Assembly (NCBI GenBank): GCA_017464805.1
Contig: JAFTYE010000008.1
Location: forward strand, 62,001-126,000
DNA: 64,000 nt
Source of the DNA: Clostridia bacterium
GTDB taxonomy: Bacteria > Bacillota > Clostridia > Oscillospirales > CAG-272
Direction: 5' to 3'
A model generated the notes under the pieces. It saw only the letters and a list, made by a program, of their open reading frames with translations. It made no database searches and was not told where the DNA came from. This document shows, in pieces, positions 33,561-41,807 of the stretch (position 1 is the stretch's first letter; each line of letters starts with the position of its first letter). The translations under genes were made by a program, and so were the position numbers.

Positions 33561-35822
33561 ATGAGTATACTTTACAATCGGCCGCTGGCCACCGTCTGCT
33601 TTATCTTTCTTCTGTCGCTTGCTGTCTGCGTCCTGTTCGGCGCCTCCTTTGCTCTCTTTCTCGGCACGGTAACGCTTTTTTCGCTTGTGCTCTCTCTGGT
33701 TTTCGTACTACGCCGCCATCGCTTGCGACGCACGCTTCTCCTCCTTTTCTGCCTGGCGGCGATCCTGCTTGGATCACTTCTTTACCTGTTCGAGATCTAT
33801 CTATATGAGGCGCAGGCGGAGAAGTACGGCGACCTTCGAGTTAGGGTGACGGGAACGGTGACGGAGCTGCTTCATTCCGAGTACACTGACGCCTTCTTCC
33901 TGGAGGTCGACGAAATCGACGGGGAAAGGGTACGTGGGTCTCTTTACGTACCGTACGAGAGCGACCTTGCGCCGAGTGAGGGAGACACCGTATGCTTTGA
34001 AGCCTCCCTCTCCCCGCCGTCCGAATGGGACGGAGAGAAACGGCTCTTTCGGCTCGCGGACGGCGTGTTTGCGCAGGCGGCACTGGTAAGCGAGCTGGAG
34101 ATCACGGGGGAAACGGACTCCCTGCGTCTGCGCCTGCTTTGCCGTTTCTCCTCCTGGCGGAACACTCTGTCCGCACGCCTGATCGAAGCGGTCGAGGGAG
34201 AGAGTGGTGCCTTGATGAGCGCGATGCTCCTCGGCAAGCGCGAGCTCCTTTCTGATTCGGTGTCGCGGGATTTCCGCCGCACGGGGCTTTCGCACATTCT
34301 GGCGATCAGCGGCTCTCACCTTGTCCTGCTCGGCGGACTTGCACTGAAGCTGTTTCGTGTGCTCGGCCTTCGCCACCGCGCATCCTACGCGGCGATGGCG
34401 GTCACGGTCATCACCTACACCATGCTGACGGGTCTGCCCGCTTCGGTTATACGGGCAACGCTGATGACGGTGCTTCTTGCACTCTCGCAGATCCTGTTCC
34501 GCCGTGCGGACGGCCTAACCTCACTTGGGGTGGCAGTCGCACTGATCCTTCTGTTTACACCATACACCGTATATGATTACGGCTTTTGGCTCTCGGTGAT
34601 CGCCACCTTTGGTATTCTGGTGTACACAGAATGGAGAGGGCGGCACAAACCGAAAGAAAAGCAGCCGTTTTGGCGGAACTTGCTTTCAGGCATCCCGCAC
34701 AGCCTGTGTGTGACCCTGTGCGCCATCGGTGTGACGCTTCCCCTTTGTGCGATCTTTTTTGGGGAGCTTTCACTCATTTCACCGCTTGCCAACCTATTAC
34801 TGGCACCTCTGCTGGAGGGCTACCTGATCCTGTCCCTGCCGGTTCTGCTGTTTGGACATGTGCCGCTTCTTTCCCCGCTCGCGGTGTGGTTTGGGGAACT
34901 GATTCTGCGTCTGACTACCCTTTTTGCGGAGCCGCGCCTTGCGGTGATCTCGATTAACTTTCTATCGGTGCAGATTCTTTTGTTCGTTTTGCTGTTTACG
35001 GCACTCGCACTCCTGCTTATGCGCCGTGTCCGACGCAGAAGCGTGCTTTGCGCGCTTCTGCCACAGGCGGCCACAATCACAATTTTGTTAATTTTTCTAC
35101 AAGCGGTTTTGTTCTCGCAGAACGCGCTCCTATACACAATTTCAAGCAAAAACGAGGTGCTAATTCTGTACAGCGAGCGGCGCGCTCTGCTATGCGACTA
35201 TACGGACGGCGGCTACGAAACCGTGGCTCTTACGACCTCGGAGGCGGCACAATTGCGTCTGACGGAATACGAGGGGTATCTTCTCACGCACTACCACGAA
35301 AATCATACAAGCAGCGTAGAGGAAATTTTAGAGTCGTACAAGGTACGCACCCTATATCTGCCCACACCGAGGAATGAGGAGGAGAAGGCGATCTACCATA
35401 CCCTGCGAGAGGCGGCGGAAAAGGAGGGGGTTTCCTTCGTCCGTTATGATGAAAACACCCGAATCTTGCTGGGAAATCTGACCTTCATCCCGCATGCGGG
35501 CCTAACGGTGGGAGGACATGTGGACGGTGCTGCCACGGTACTTTCGGATGAAGCGCGCCTAACCTATCTCGGCGGTGCCTTCCGGAGAGAAGAAAACTGC
35601 GCAGCGGCAGAAGAGGCAGTGGCAAAAAGCACACATCTCCTCTTCGGGCGGCATGGCTCGCTGCCAAACGATCCTTTCCCGTTCGAGAAATTATCCTCGA
35701 AGCTGTCGCTTTTGCTGATTCCTGAAACAGCCCGGCTGCCGAGCGCCCTGCGCGAGGAGCTGGACGAACACGGCATCCCCTATCGCACGCAAGAGGTGCG
35801 AGAGTACATCCCTTTGGATTGA
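33561..35822 (+). CDS. comEC: ComEC/Rec2-family DNA uptake channel
   Basis: A 753-residue membrane protein. N-terminal spans (about 10-75) flank a DUF4131-like extracytoplasmic domain. The Competence domain has the signature DFRRTGLSHILAISGSHLVL followed by eight or so spans. The C-terminal metallo-beta-lactamase-like domain carries LLTHYHENHTSS, where the usual HxHxDH motif reads H-Y-H-E-N-H, so the Asp is lost. ComEC moves single-stranded DNA into the cytoplasm during transformation. The ribosome binding site is weak. No other competence genes are in the window. Confidence 0.88.
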   Translation: MSILYNRPLATVCFIFLLSLAVCVLFGASFALFLGTVTLFSLVLSLVFVLRRHRLRRTLLLLFCLAAILLGSLLYLFEIYLYEAQAEKYGDLRVRVTGTVTELLHSEYTDAFFLEVDEIDGERVRGSLYVPYESDLAPSEGDTVCFEASLSPPSEWDGEKRLFRLADGVFAQAALVSELEITGETDSLRLRLLCRFSSWRNTLSARLIEAVEGESGALMSAMLLGKRELLSDSVSRDFRRTGLSHILAISGSHLVLLGGLALKLFRVLGLRHRASYAAMAVTVITYTMLTGLPASVIRATLMTVLLALSQILFRRADGLTSLGVAVALILLFTPYTVYDYGFWLSVIATFGILVYTEWRGRHKPKEKQPFWRNLLSGIPHSLCVTLCAIGVTLPLCAIFFGELSLISPLANLLLAPLLEGYLILSLPVLLFGHVPLLSPLAVWFGELILRLTTLFAEPRLAVISINFLSVQILLFVLLFTALALLLMRRVRRRSVLCALLPQAATITILLIFLQAVLFSQNALLYTISSKNEVLILYSERRALLCDYTDGGYETVALTTSEAAQLRLTEYEGYLLTHYHENHTSSVEEILESYKVRTLYLPTPRNEEEKAIYHTLREAAEKEGVSFVRYDENTRILLGNLTFIPHAGLTVGGHVDGAATVLSDEARLTYLGGAFRREENCAAAEEAVAKSTHLLFGRHGSLPNDPFPFEKLSSKLSLLLIPETARLPSALREELDEHGIPYRTQEVREYIPLD

Positions 35823-35882
35823 ACGAAATTCCCACACTTAAAAAACACATTTTTTTACAAATACATTTGCGAAGAAATCCTG

Positions 35883-35888
35883 TATAAT
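35883..35888 (+). promoter_or_regulatory. -10 element before the TIM-barrel/nagA operon
   Basis: TATAAT preceded by TG. No convincing -35 box was found at the right distance. It lies 55 bases before the start codon at 35943. Confidence 0.45.
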
Positions 35889-35942
35889 AAAATTGTAAGA
35901 TTAACCTGGCAACAAATTTATCTCAAAAGAGGAGGCCACTTC

Positions 35943-36803
35943 ATGCTTGACAAAAAATTCGTTTTGACCGGCTTTGCCGATGAAATTGACAGCGACACCA
36001 CCGTTCAGTTCACCGAATTCCACAACCTCAACATTTCCTACTACGAGCCGCGCGGCATCGACGGCAAGAATATCTCCGCCCTGCCCCTTGCCGAGGCGTG
36101 TACCCTGAAGGCCAAGATGGATTCCTTCGGCATTCGCGCTTCCTCCATCGGGTCGCCGATCGGCAAAATCTCCGTGACCGACAATTTTGAGGAGCACATG
36201 GAAAAACTCCGTCACGTGATCGAGGTGGCGCATGCGCTGGAAACCAAATACATTCGCATTTTCAGCTTTTATTATCCCGAAGAGGACGGCCCAGAGAAGT
36301 GGAGAGGTGCGATCCTTGACCGCATGAACGCCATGGCAGAGCTGGCCGAGAAGAACGACGTGATGCTGTTGCATGAGAATGAGCACAAGATCTACGGCGA
36401 GACCGCCGAGCGTTGCCTTGACATCTTCGAGCAGGTAAATTCCCCTGCCCTGCGCGCGGTATTTGACGCAGGCAACTTCGCCTTCTGCGGTCTGGAGGCT
36501 TATCCGCACGCCTTCAACCTGCTGCACAAGCACATCGAATATCTGCACATAAAGGATGCGGAGATGGCAGGCAAGATCGTGCCGCCCGGCTATGGTGCCG
36601 CCTGTATCAAGGAGGTGCTTGCGGCCCTGGCGAAGGATAATCGCTCCTACTTTGTGAGCCTTGAACCGCACCTCGGCTTCTTTGACGGTCTGGCCGATCT
36701 GACCTCCAACCCGAAGTTTGCCGACATTCCGAAGTCCGGCAAGGACACCTTTAAGCTGGCCTATGATTGCCTTATGGAAATCATGAACGGTATCAAAGCA
36801 TGA
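35943..36803 (+). CDS. Sugar phosphate isomerase/epimerase (TIM barrel)
   Basis: A 286-residue AP-endonuclease-2/xylose-isomerase-like TIM-barrel protein. Family features include LHENEHKIYGETAERC (metal-ligand Glu), FDAGNFAFCG (Asp), HIEYLHIKDAEM (His, Asp) and a late SLEPHLG glutamate, which together form the divalent metal site. The substrate is unknown. GAGGAGG lies upstream of the ATG. Its stop codon overlaps the start of nagA (ATGA), so both act in the same sugar pathway. Confidence 0.85.
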   Translation: MLDKKFVLTGFADEIDSDTTVQFTEFHNLNISYYEPRGIDGKNISALPLAEACTLKAKMDSFGIRASSIGSPIGKISVTDNFEEHMEKLRHVIEVAHALETKYIRIFSFYYPEEDGPEKWRGAILDRMNAMAELAEKNDVMLLHENEHKIYGETAERCLDIFEQVNSPALRAVFDAGNFAFCGLEAYPHAFNLLHKHIEYLHIKDAEMAGKIVPPGYGAACIKEVLAALAKDNRSYFVSLEPHLGFFDGLADLTSNPKFADIPKSGKDTFKLAYDCLMEIMNGIKA

Positions 36804-38005
36804 AAACCAAGATCATAAACGGCAGGATTCTGCAGGACGGCGCATGGACGGACGGTGTTGTTCTCTACTTCGAGGACGGTATCATTACCGAGATCTCTGC
36901 ACAGAATAAGCCCTGTGACGAAGAGATCGACGCGCACGGCTGTTATGTTTCCCCCGGTTTTATCGACCTGCATACGCACGGCGCGGGGGGAGCGGACTTC
37001 ATGGACGGCACAGTAGATGCCTACATGACGGCATCCCGCATGCACGCCTCGCACGGAACGACCGCCCTTTACCCCACCGTGCTTTCGGGTAGCCGCGAGG
37101 ACATTGACGCCTCCTGCGCCCTGTATGCCGAGGCATGCAAGGAAAAAACACAATATGCCAAGATGCTTGGCCTGCACCTGGAGGGGCCGTACTTTGCATA
37201 CGCCTTCCGCGGGGCACAGGATCCGAAGCACCTTCGCAATCCCGACCCGACGGAGTACAAGGAGTTAGTACGCAAATATCCCGGCATGATCAAGCGTTGG
37301 TCCTGCGCCCCAGAGCTGGAGGGCTCCGAGGAATTTGCCACTTTTTTGAAGGAACACGGCATTTTGGCAGCCTTCGGACATACCGAGGCAGACTGCCGGG
37401 ATGCCTACCGTCTGTACGACGCAGGCTTTACCCACATCACGCACCTGTATTCCTGCACCACCACAGTCTACCGTAAGGACGCAAAGCGTTATGCGGGGCT
37501 GGTGGAGGCAGCTTATCTGCATGACGGCATCACCTTTGAAATCATCGGGGACGGCATCCATCTGCCGCCCGAGTTGCTCCAATTCGTTTACAAGTTCAAG
37601 CCCACCACCCACGTCGCGCTGATCACTGATTCCATGCGCGCGGCGGGAATGGAGGAGGGCGAGAGCATCCTTGGAGGTCTTAAGACCGGCCAACGCGTGA
37701 TCGTGGAGGAGGGCGTTGCCAAACTTCCCGACCGCACGGCCTTTGCGGGTAGCGTAGCCACCATGGATCGCGTGGTACGCAACATGGTCAAAATGGGTGG
37801 CGCGACACTGGCGGACGCCGTCAAGATGGCAAGCGAAACGCCGGCCGCCATCATGAAGCTGACGGATACCGGCAAGCTTCAGGTCGGATATGCCGCTGAT
37901 ATCATCATTTTTGACGAAGAGATCGACGTAAAAAGAACGATTGCCGACGGACAAACCGTCTATCAAAAACAGGGAGTGATTAAAAATGTTTGGCAGGGAA
38001 AATGA
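36800..38005 (+). CDS. nagA: N-acetylglucosamine-6-phosphate deacetylase-like enzyme
   Basis: A 401-residue amidohydrolase predicted to deacetylate GlcNAc-6-P. The metal site HTHGAGGADFMDG lies near residue 58, followed by GLHLEGPYFA, GHTEADCRD and the catalytic-Asp motif ITDSMRAAGM (ITDA is more usual). The usual HLFNAM segment reads HLYSCTTTVYRKD, so the substrate pocket differs from classical NagA. The ATG at 36800 overlaps the previous stop; the 3' end overlaps the AraC gene by 20 bases. A NagB-like gene converges from the other side. Confidence 0.82.
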   Translation: MKTKIINGRILQDGAWTDGVVLYFEDGIITEISAQNKPCDEEIDAHGCYVSPGFIDLHTHGAGGADFMDGTVDAYMTASRMHASHGTTALYPTVLSGSREDIDASCALYAEACKEKTQYAKMLGLHLEGPYFAYAFRGAQDPKHLRNPDPTEYKELVRKYPGMIKRWSCAPELEGSEEFATFLKEHGILAAFGHTEADCRDAYRLYDAGFTHITHLYSCTTTVYRKDAKRYAGLVEAAYLHDGITFEIIGDGIHLPPELLQFVYKFKPTTHVALITDSMRAAGMEEGESILGGLKTGQRVIVEEGVAKLPDRTAFAGSVATMDRVVRNMVKMGGATLADAVKMASETPAAIMKLTDTGKLQVGYAADIIIFDEEIDVKRTIADGQTVYQKQGVIKNVWQGK

Positions 38006-38807
38006 CATACACGTTCTGTGGTCAAGCTCTTGCAAATATTTACCCGGAAGCCGTGTAGACGAGCACACTCACGATTTCTTTCATTATCTGTATATTCTGA
38101 AGGGACAGGGGGAGATCCATATCGGAAACGAGACCCATATCATTCACCCGAATGAGATCTATCTGATCCCACCGAACACGGTGCACGGCTTTTACAACAG
38201 CAGTGAGACCTCCAAGCTTCTTTGTGCGGAAATCAAGTTTGACGTGCACGCTCCCGAATATCGCAGAACGGTTCTGGAGCTACCGAATGTTCTGTCGGTC
38301 AAGAACACGCCCATTTCCCGCATCCTCATGGACATTTACAAGGAAACTCGTGTTAAGGATCACATGTCCGAAACCATTTCCGTGCTCCTGATGCAGGAGT
38401 TATTTGCTTACCTTCTCCGCGCGGCCACAGGTGGCATGGAGGACGCAAAGCCCGCTCCGAAGCAGGAAACGACCAAAAGCGGTGACGATCTTTCCCGTGT
38501 TCTGGACTACATTTTCGAGAATGTACAGAACAACATCACCCTACAGGATCTGGCCAACATCTGCTGTCTGGAAAAGACTTATTTCCTAAAGAAATTCAAG
38601 ACGTTGACGGGCTATACCCCCATGGCGTACGTCCGCAAGGAAAAGATCAAGAAAGCCAAGGAGCTTCTCATCTACTCGGATATGAACATCACCCAAATCT
38701 CCGAGGCGGTAGGATTTGAAAGCATCCATCACTTCTCTAACGTCTTTTCCAAGGCAACGGGCATGTCCCCGAACAAGTTCAAAAAAGAGCACATGCTGGA
38801 AAACTGA
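37986..38807 (+). CDS. AraC-family transcriptional regulator
   Basis: A 273-residue regulator. An N-terminal cupin sensor domain (about 1-110, DEHTHDFFHYLYILKGQGEI, HPNEIYLIPPN) is followed by a C-terminal pair of helix-turn-helix motifs (about 175-270; LQDLANICCLEKTYFLKKFK and ITQISEAVGFESIHHFSNVF). The cupin probably binds a sugar. The ATG lies inside the nagA 3' end, with AGGGAG upstream, so the gene is translated with nagA. Likely targets are its own operon and the nagB-like promoter, which carries 12-base direct repeats. Confidence 0.88.
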   Translation: MFGRENDIHVLWSSSCKYLPGSRVDEHTHDFFHYLYILKGQGEIHIGNETHIIHPNEIYLIPPNTVHGFYNSSETSKLLCAEIKFDVHAPEYRRTVLELPNVLSVKNTPISRILMDIYKETRVKDHMSETISVLLMQELFAYLLRAATGGMEDAKPAPKQETTKSGDDLSRVLDYIFENVQNNITLQDLANICCLEKTYFLKKFKTLTGYTPMAYVRKEKIKKAKELLIYSDMNITQISEAVGFESIHHFSNVFSKATGMSPNKFKKEHMLEN

Positions 38808-38813
38808 ATCAAG

Positions 38814-38850
38814 CAAAAAAGCCCCTGCCGGGAACGGCAGGGGCTTTTAC
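38814..38850. terminator. Bidirectional terminator (araC / nagB)
   Basis: Perfect GCCCCTGCCG / CGGCAGGGGC stem with a short GGAA loop, A-rich on the left and T-rich on the right, between convergent genes. Confidence 0.88.
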
Positions 38851-38859
38851 TTTTTCTTT

Positions 38860-39627
38860 TTATTTCAGGAGAGAGCCGCTGTCCCCATCAATGAAGGCGG
38901 TCGCATTGTTGTGACGGCGCAGGATCGTGCAGGGCACGGCGGGGGTGATGTCGGCGTTTACCATGTTGTAAACGGCCTCTGCCTTGGTAGCGGCAGGAAC
39001 CGTGCAGACGATATAGTCCACGTTTACCAGCGTGGGAATGGTGAGAGTGAGGGCGTGGGTCGGCACGTCAGAGAGCTTCACAAAGCAACCGTCGTTAACC
39101 TGCTGATTACGGCACTTCTCATCCAGCTCAACCTTTTTCACGGCGACCTTATCCTCAAAGTCGGCTACGTGGGGGTCGTTGAAGGCGATGTGGCCGTTTT
39201 CCCCGATGCCCATACAAACAAGATCGACTTTAGCATCTGCGAGGAGCTTGCTGTAACGGGCGCATTCCGCATCAATATCGGCGGCGTTGCCATTGATGTA
39301 GTTGACACTCTTGAAGGGGCATTTGGAGAAGATCGCGTTCGAGAGGAAGTTGCCAAAACGCTGGGGTGCGGAGGCATCCAGGCCGACATACTCATCCATA
39401 TGGAAGGCATTGACGCGGTTCCATTCAATCTCTCGGTCGGCTACCAGGCCCGAAAGGATCTCATTCTGCGAGGGAGCGGCGGCGAAGATGATGCTGATGC
39501 TTTCCTTCTTTTTGAGCAGGTCCTTGATGATGGTGGCTGCATGAGCCGCAGCGGCCGCGCCCATTTCGGCACGGGTGTCGTATTTCTTTACGGTCAGCTT
39601 ATCCTGAACGATGATTTTTTCAGCCAT
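38860..39627 (-). CDS. nagB: Glucosamine-6-phosphate deaminase/isomerase-like (NagB family)
   Basis: A 255-residue protein of the NagB/RpiA/6-phosphogluconolactonase fold that should convert GlcN-6-P to Fru-6-P and ammonia. FHMDEYVGL carries the catalytic Asp and GIGENGHIAFNDP the catalytic His. The usual FNEP reads FNDP, which also occurs in NagB-like paralogues, so the substrate may differ. AAGGAAA precedes the ATG. It is a single-gene unit with its own promoter, convergent with the nagA/araC operon. Confidence 0.85.
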   Translation of the reverse strand: MAEKIIVQDKLTVKKYDTRAEMGAAAAAHAATIIKDLLKKKESISIIFAAAPSQNEILSGLVADREIEWNRVNAFHMDEYVGLDASAPQRFGNFLSNAIFSKCPFKSVNYINGNAADIDAECARYSKLLADAKVDLVCMGIGENGHIAFNDPHVADFEDKVAVKKVELDEKCRNQQVNDGCFVKLSDVPTHALTLTIPTLVNVDYIVCTVPAATKAEAVYNMVNADITPAVPCTILRRHNNATAFIDGDSGSLLK

Positions 39628-39662
39628 ATTGGTTTCCTTACTTTCTGTTGATTTTACTATTG

Positions 39663-39690
39663 TATTCTACAACAAAGATATTCTACAACA
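39663..39690. promoter_or_regulatory. Candidate operator: 12-base direct repeats
   Basis: TATTCTACAACA occurs twice (39663-39674 and 39679-39690), 16 bases apart, on and just downstream of the -10 box of the nagB-like gene. Direct repeats of this size and spacing fit a two-site binder such as an AraC-family protein, and the neighbouring AraC regulator is the obvious candidate. Confidence 0.55.
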
Positions 39691-39708
39691 TTTCTTTTGA
39701 TTTGTCAA
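39680..39708 (-). promoter_or_regulatory. Promoter for the nagB-like gene
   Basis: Minus strand TTGACA (39703-39708), 17-base spacer, TAGAAT (39680-39685). The -10 box lies within one of the two direct repeats. Confidence 0.8.
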
Positions 39709-39710
39709 GG

Positions 39711-39740
39711 GAAAACGGCGCGCCGAGCGCGCCGTTTTCT
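39711..39740. terminator. Terminator of the Gfo/Idh cluster
   Basis: GAAAACGGCGCG / GCGCGCCGTTTTC arms with a T-rich tail, just beyond the stop of the last cluster gene. Confidence 0.8.
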
Positions 39741-39748
39741 TTCTATGA

Positions 39749-40762
39749 TCAGATCTTACCTGCCAGCAGCATCTCAACCATGTCCATGGACTTGGCCGCA
39801 TCCTCGGCGGTGCAGAGCGGCTTGGTGCCGTTTGCAATCGCGTTGATGAAGTCGATATCCTCGGACTTGTAGCCGTAGTACTGGTGGTACTCGCTACCGC
39901 CGGCGATCTCAATGCCGTCGAGGTATTCGATGTTGGAATCGCCCACGCCTGCGGAAGCGGCGGAATAGATCAGCTTACCGGTGTTGTACATGATCATGGC
40001 CTCACACTTGGGATCGGCAAAACCGACGTTGATGTAGGCGCTGGCACCGGGGCCGTGGATCTCGAAGTCGTGAATACGGGCAGAGGCCTGGTAGTTCGCA
40101 CGCAGGGTGCCGATGATGCCGTTCTCGAACTCAATCACACTGGACCATGCGTTATCTACGGGAGAATTGAAGCGACCGATGACGGTAGCGGCCTTCTTCG
40201 GCTCAGCTCCTGCGGCATAGCGAACGAAATCGATGGCGTGCACGATATCACAGTTGTAAGCACTGGCATAGTTCCAGCAATCCGCGATGTCGCTATACTT
40301 CATGAAGCGGCCGTCGATCTCAGTGATGGTGGTGACGGCGGAAAGCTTTTTCAGAACCTCCTGCAGCAGGGGAATGTGGCGACGGTTCATTGCCACAGCG
40401 GCTGTCTTGCCGGTCTGCTCGGCAGTTCTGGCGAGAGAGTGTGCCTGATAGGCATTGATGCCGAGAGGCTTCTCAATCATCACGTGGAAGCCTGCCTTCA
40501 TGCAGTCATCGGCTACACGGAAGGTACAGTCGGGGTTCACGAGGCAGAATACGGCGTCCATTTCCTCGTTTTTCAGCATGTCGTGATACACGGCGTAAGT
40601 TTTCTTGACACCGTACTTTTCGGCAAGGGCCTTTGCCTTTTCCTCATGCAGATCGCAGATGGCGACCACTTCACAGTTCTCAATCTCGGCAAGGCTGGGC
40701 ATATGGACGCTGGTTGCGATGCCGCCTGCACCGATGATACCTACTTTTACCTTTTTAGCCAT
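39749..40762 (-). CDS. Gfo/Idh/MocA family oxidoreductase (1)
   Basis: A 337-residue NAD(P)-dependent sugar dehydrogenase-like protein. The N-terminal Rossmann fold starts KVGIIGAGGIATSVHMPSL, and the EKPLGIN motif marks the catalytic Lys. The C-terminal alpha/beta domain contains DIVHAIDFVRYAAG with a likely catalytic His/Asp. GGAGG sits just upstream of the ATG at 40762; the frame's long upstream extension is not real. It is the last gene of a four-gene cluster. Confidence 0.88.
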   Translation of the reverse strand: MAKKVKVGIIGAGGIATSVHMPSLAEIENCEVVAICDLHEEKAKALAEKYGVKKTYAVYHDMLKNEEMDAVFCLVNPDCTFRVADDCMKAGFHVMIEKPLGINAYQAHSLARTAEQTGKTAAVAMNRRHIPLLQEVLKKLSAVTTITEIDGRFMKYSDIADCWNYASAYNCDIVHAIDFVRYAAGAEPKKAATVIGRFNSPVDNAWSSVIEFENGIIGTLRANYQASARIHDFEIHGPGASAYINVGFADPKCEAMIMYNTGKLIYSAASAGVGDSNIEYLDGIEIAGGSEYHQYYGYKSEDIDFINAIANGTKPLCTAEDAAKSMDMVEMLLAGKI

Positions 40763-40781
40763 GGTTGTTATCCTCCAAATA

Positions 40782-41807
40782 TTAGTTGATATAGACTTTT
40801 TCACCGGTTTTTGCAGACCGATAAACTGCATCAATAATCGCGACGGCGCGTTTTCCTTCGCTTGCGTCAATGAAGGGCCGTCTGTTCTCGGCAATCGCCT
40901 CGGCAAAGTCCGCAATCTGCGTCTTGTGCAGAGAATGATCCATGCCGTCAGGGCGACTGCCTGTGGCTTTTTTAGAGACACCGCAATCGAGATTGTATGC
41001 GGGATTCTTGAAATCCGAAAAGGCAATCGTGTCCTCGGTCAGCACCACCGACCCCTCCGTTCCCGAGATCTCCAATCGGCGTTGAAATCCGGGATAGATA
41101 CAGGTGGTTGCCTGGATCACACCGAACGCACCGCTTTTGAATTCCAGAAGTGCGCTGACAATATCCTCGGTTTCAATCTTGTGGTACTTGGTATCGGCAA
41201 TGGCCTGCACGGACACGACGGGGCCTGCGACATATTGCAACAGGTCCACGCCGTGAATACCCTGATTCATCAAGGCTCCGCCACCGTCCATTTTCAGCGT
41301 TCCCTTCCAGTTACTGGAGGTGTAGTAGTCCTCGGAGCGATAGTATTTCATGTAGATATCCGCCGACACGACCCGACCGAAATGCCCTTCCTCGACTGCC
41401 TTTTTCAAGGCGGTCACGGCGGGGGTGTAGCGAAGCTGGGAAATGACGGTCACCTTGACGCCCATTTTGTCGGCCTCGGCGATGATCTCATCCGCCTCGG
41501 CGGCGGTGAAGGCCATCGGCTTTTCCAGAATGACATGCTTACCCGCGCGGATGCAGGCAAGAGCCATGGGATAATGCAGACCGCTTGGCAGGCAGATGGA
41601 CACAATATCGATGCCCGCATCTCTCATCAACTCCTCATCCGAGGAATAGAGGCGGATGCCGTAGCTCTCGCAGAATTTTTCGCCACCGGGCTTGTAGGCA
41701 TCAAATGCGCCGACAAGCGAGAGCGAGGGGATCTCCGAAATAGCCTTGGCGTGGTAGTTCGCGACCATGCCACAGCCGAGGATCCCGACGGAAAGCGTTT
41801 TTGCCAT
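40782..41807 (-). CDS. Gfo/Idh/MocA family oxidoreductase (2)
   Basis: A 341-residue protein with the nucleotide site VGILGCGMVANYHAKAI, the EKPMAFT lysine motif and GALMNQGIHGVDLLQYVAGP in the substrate domain. This is the complete layout of the family. Its ATG overlaps the stop of the enolase-superfamily gene (TAATG), so they are translationally coupled. The substrate is probably a sugar, inositol or sugar-acid derivative. Confidence 0.9.
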   Translation of the reverse strand: MAKTLSVGILGCGMVANYHAKAISEIPSLSLVGAFDAYKPGGEKFCESYGIRLYSSDEELMRDAGIDIVSICLPSGLHYPMALACIRAGKHVILEKPMAFTAAEADEIIAEADKMGVKVTVISQLRYTPAVTALKKAVEEGHFGRVVSADIYMKYYRSEDYYTSSNWKGTLKMDGGGALMNQGIHGVDLLQYVAGPVVSVQAIADTKYHKIETEDIVSALLEFKSGAFGVIQATTCIYPGFQRRLEISGTEGSVVLTEDTIAFSDFKNPAYNLDCGVSKKATGSRPDGMDHSLHKTQIADFAEAIAENRRPFIDASEGKRAVAIIDAVYRSAKTGEKVYIN

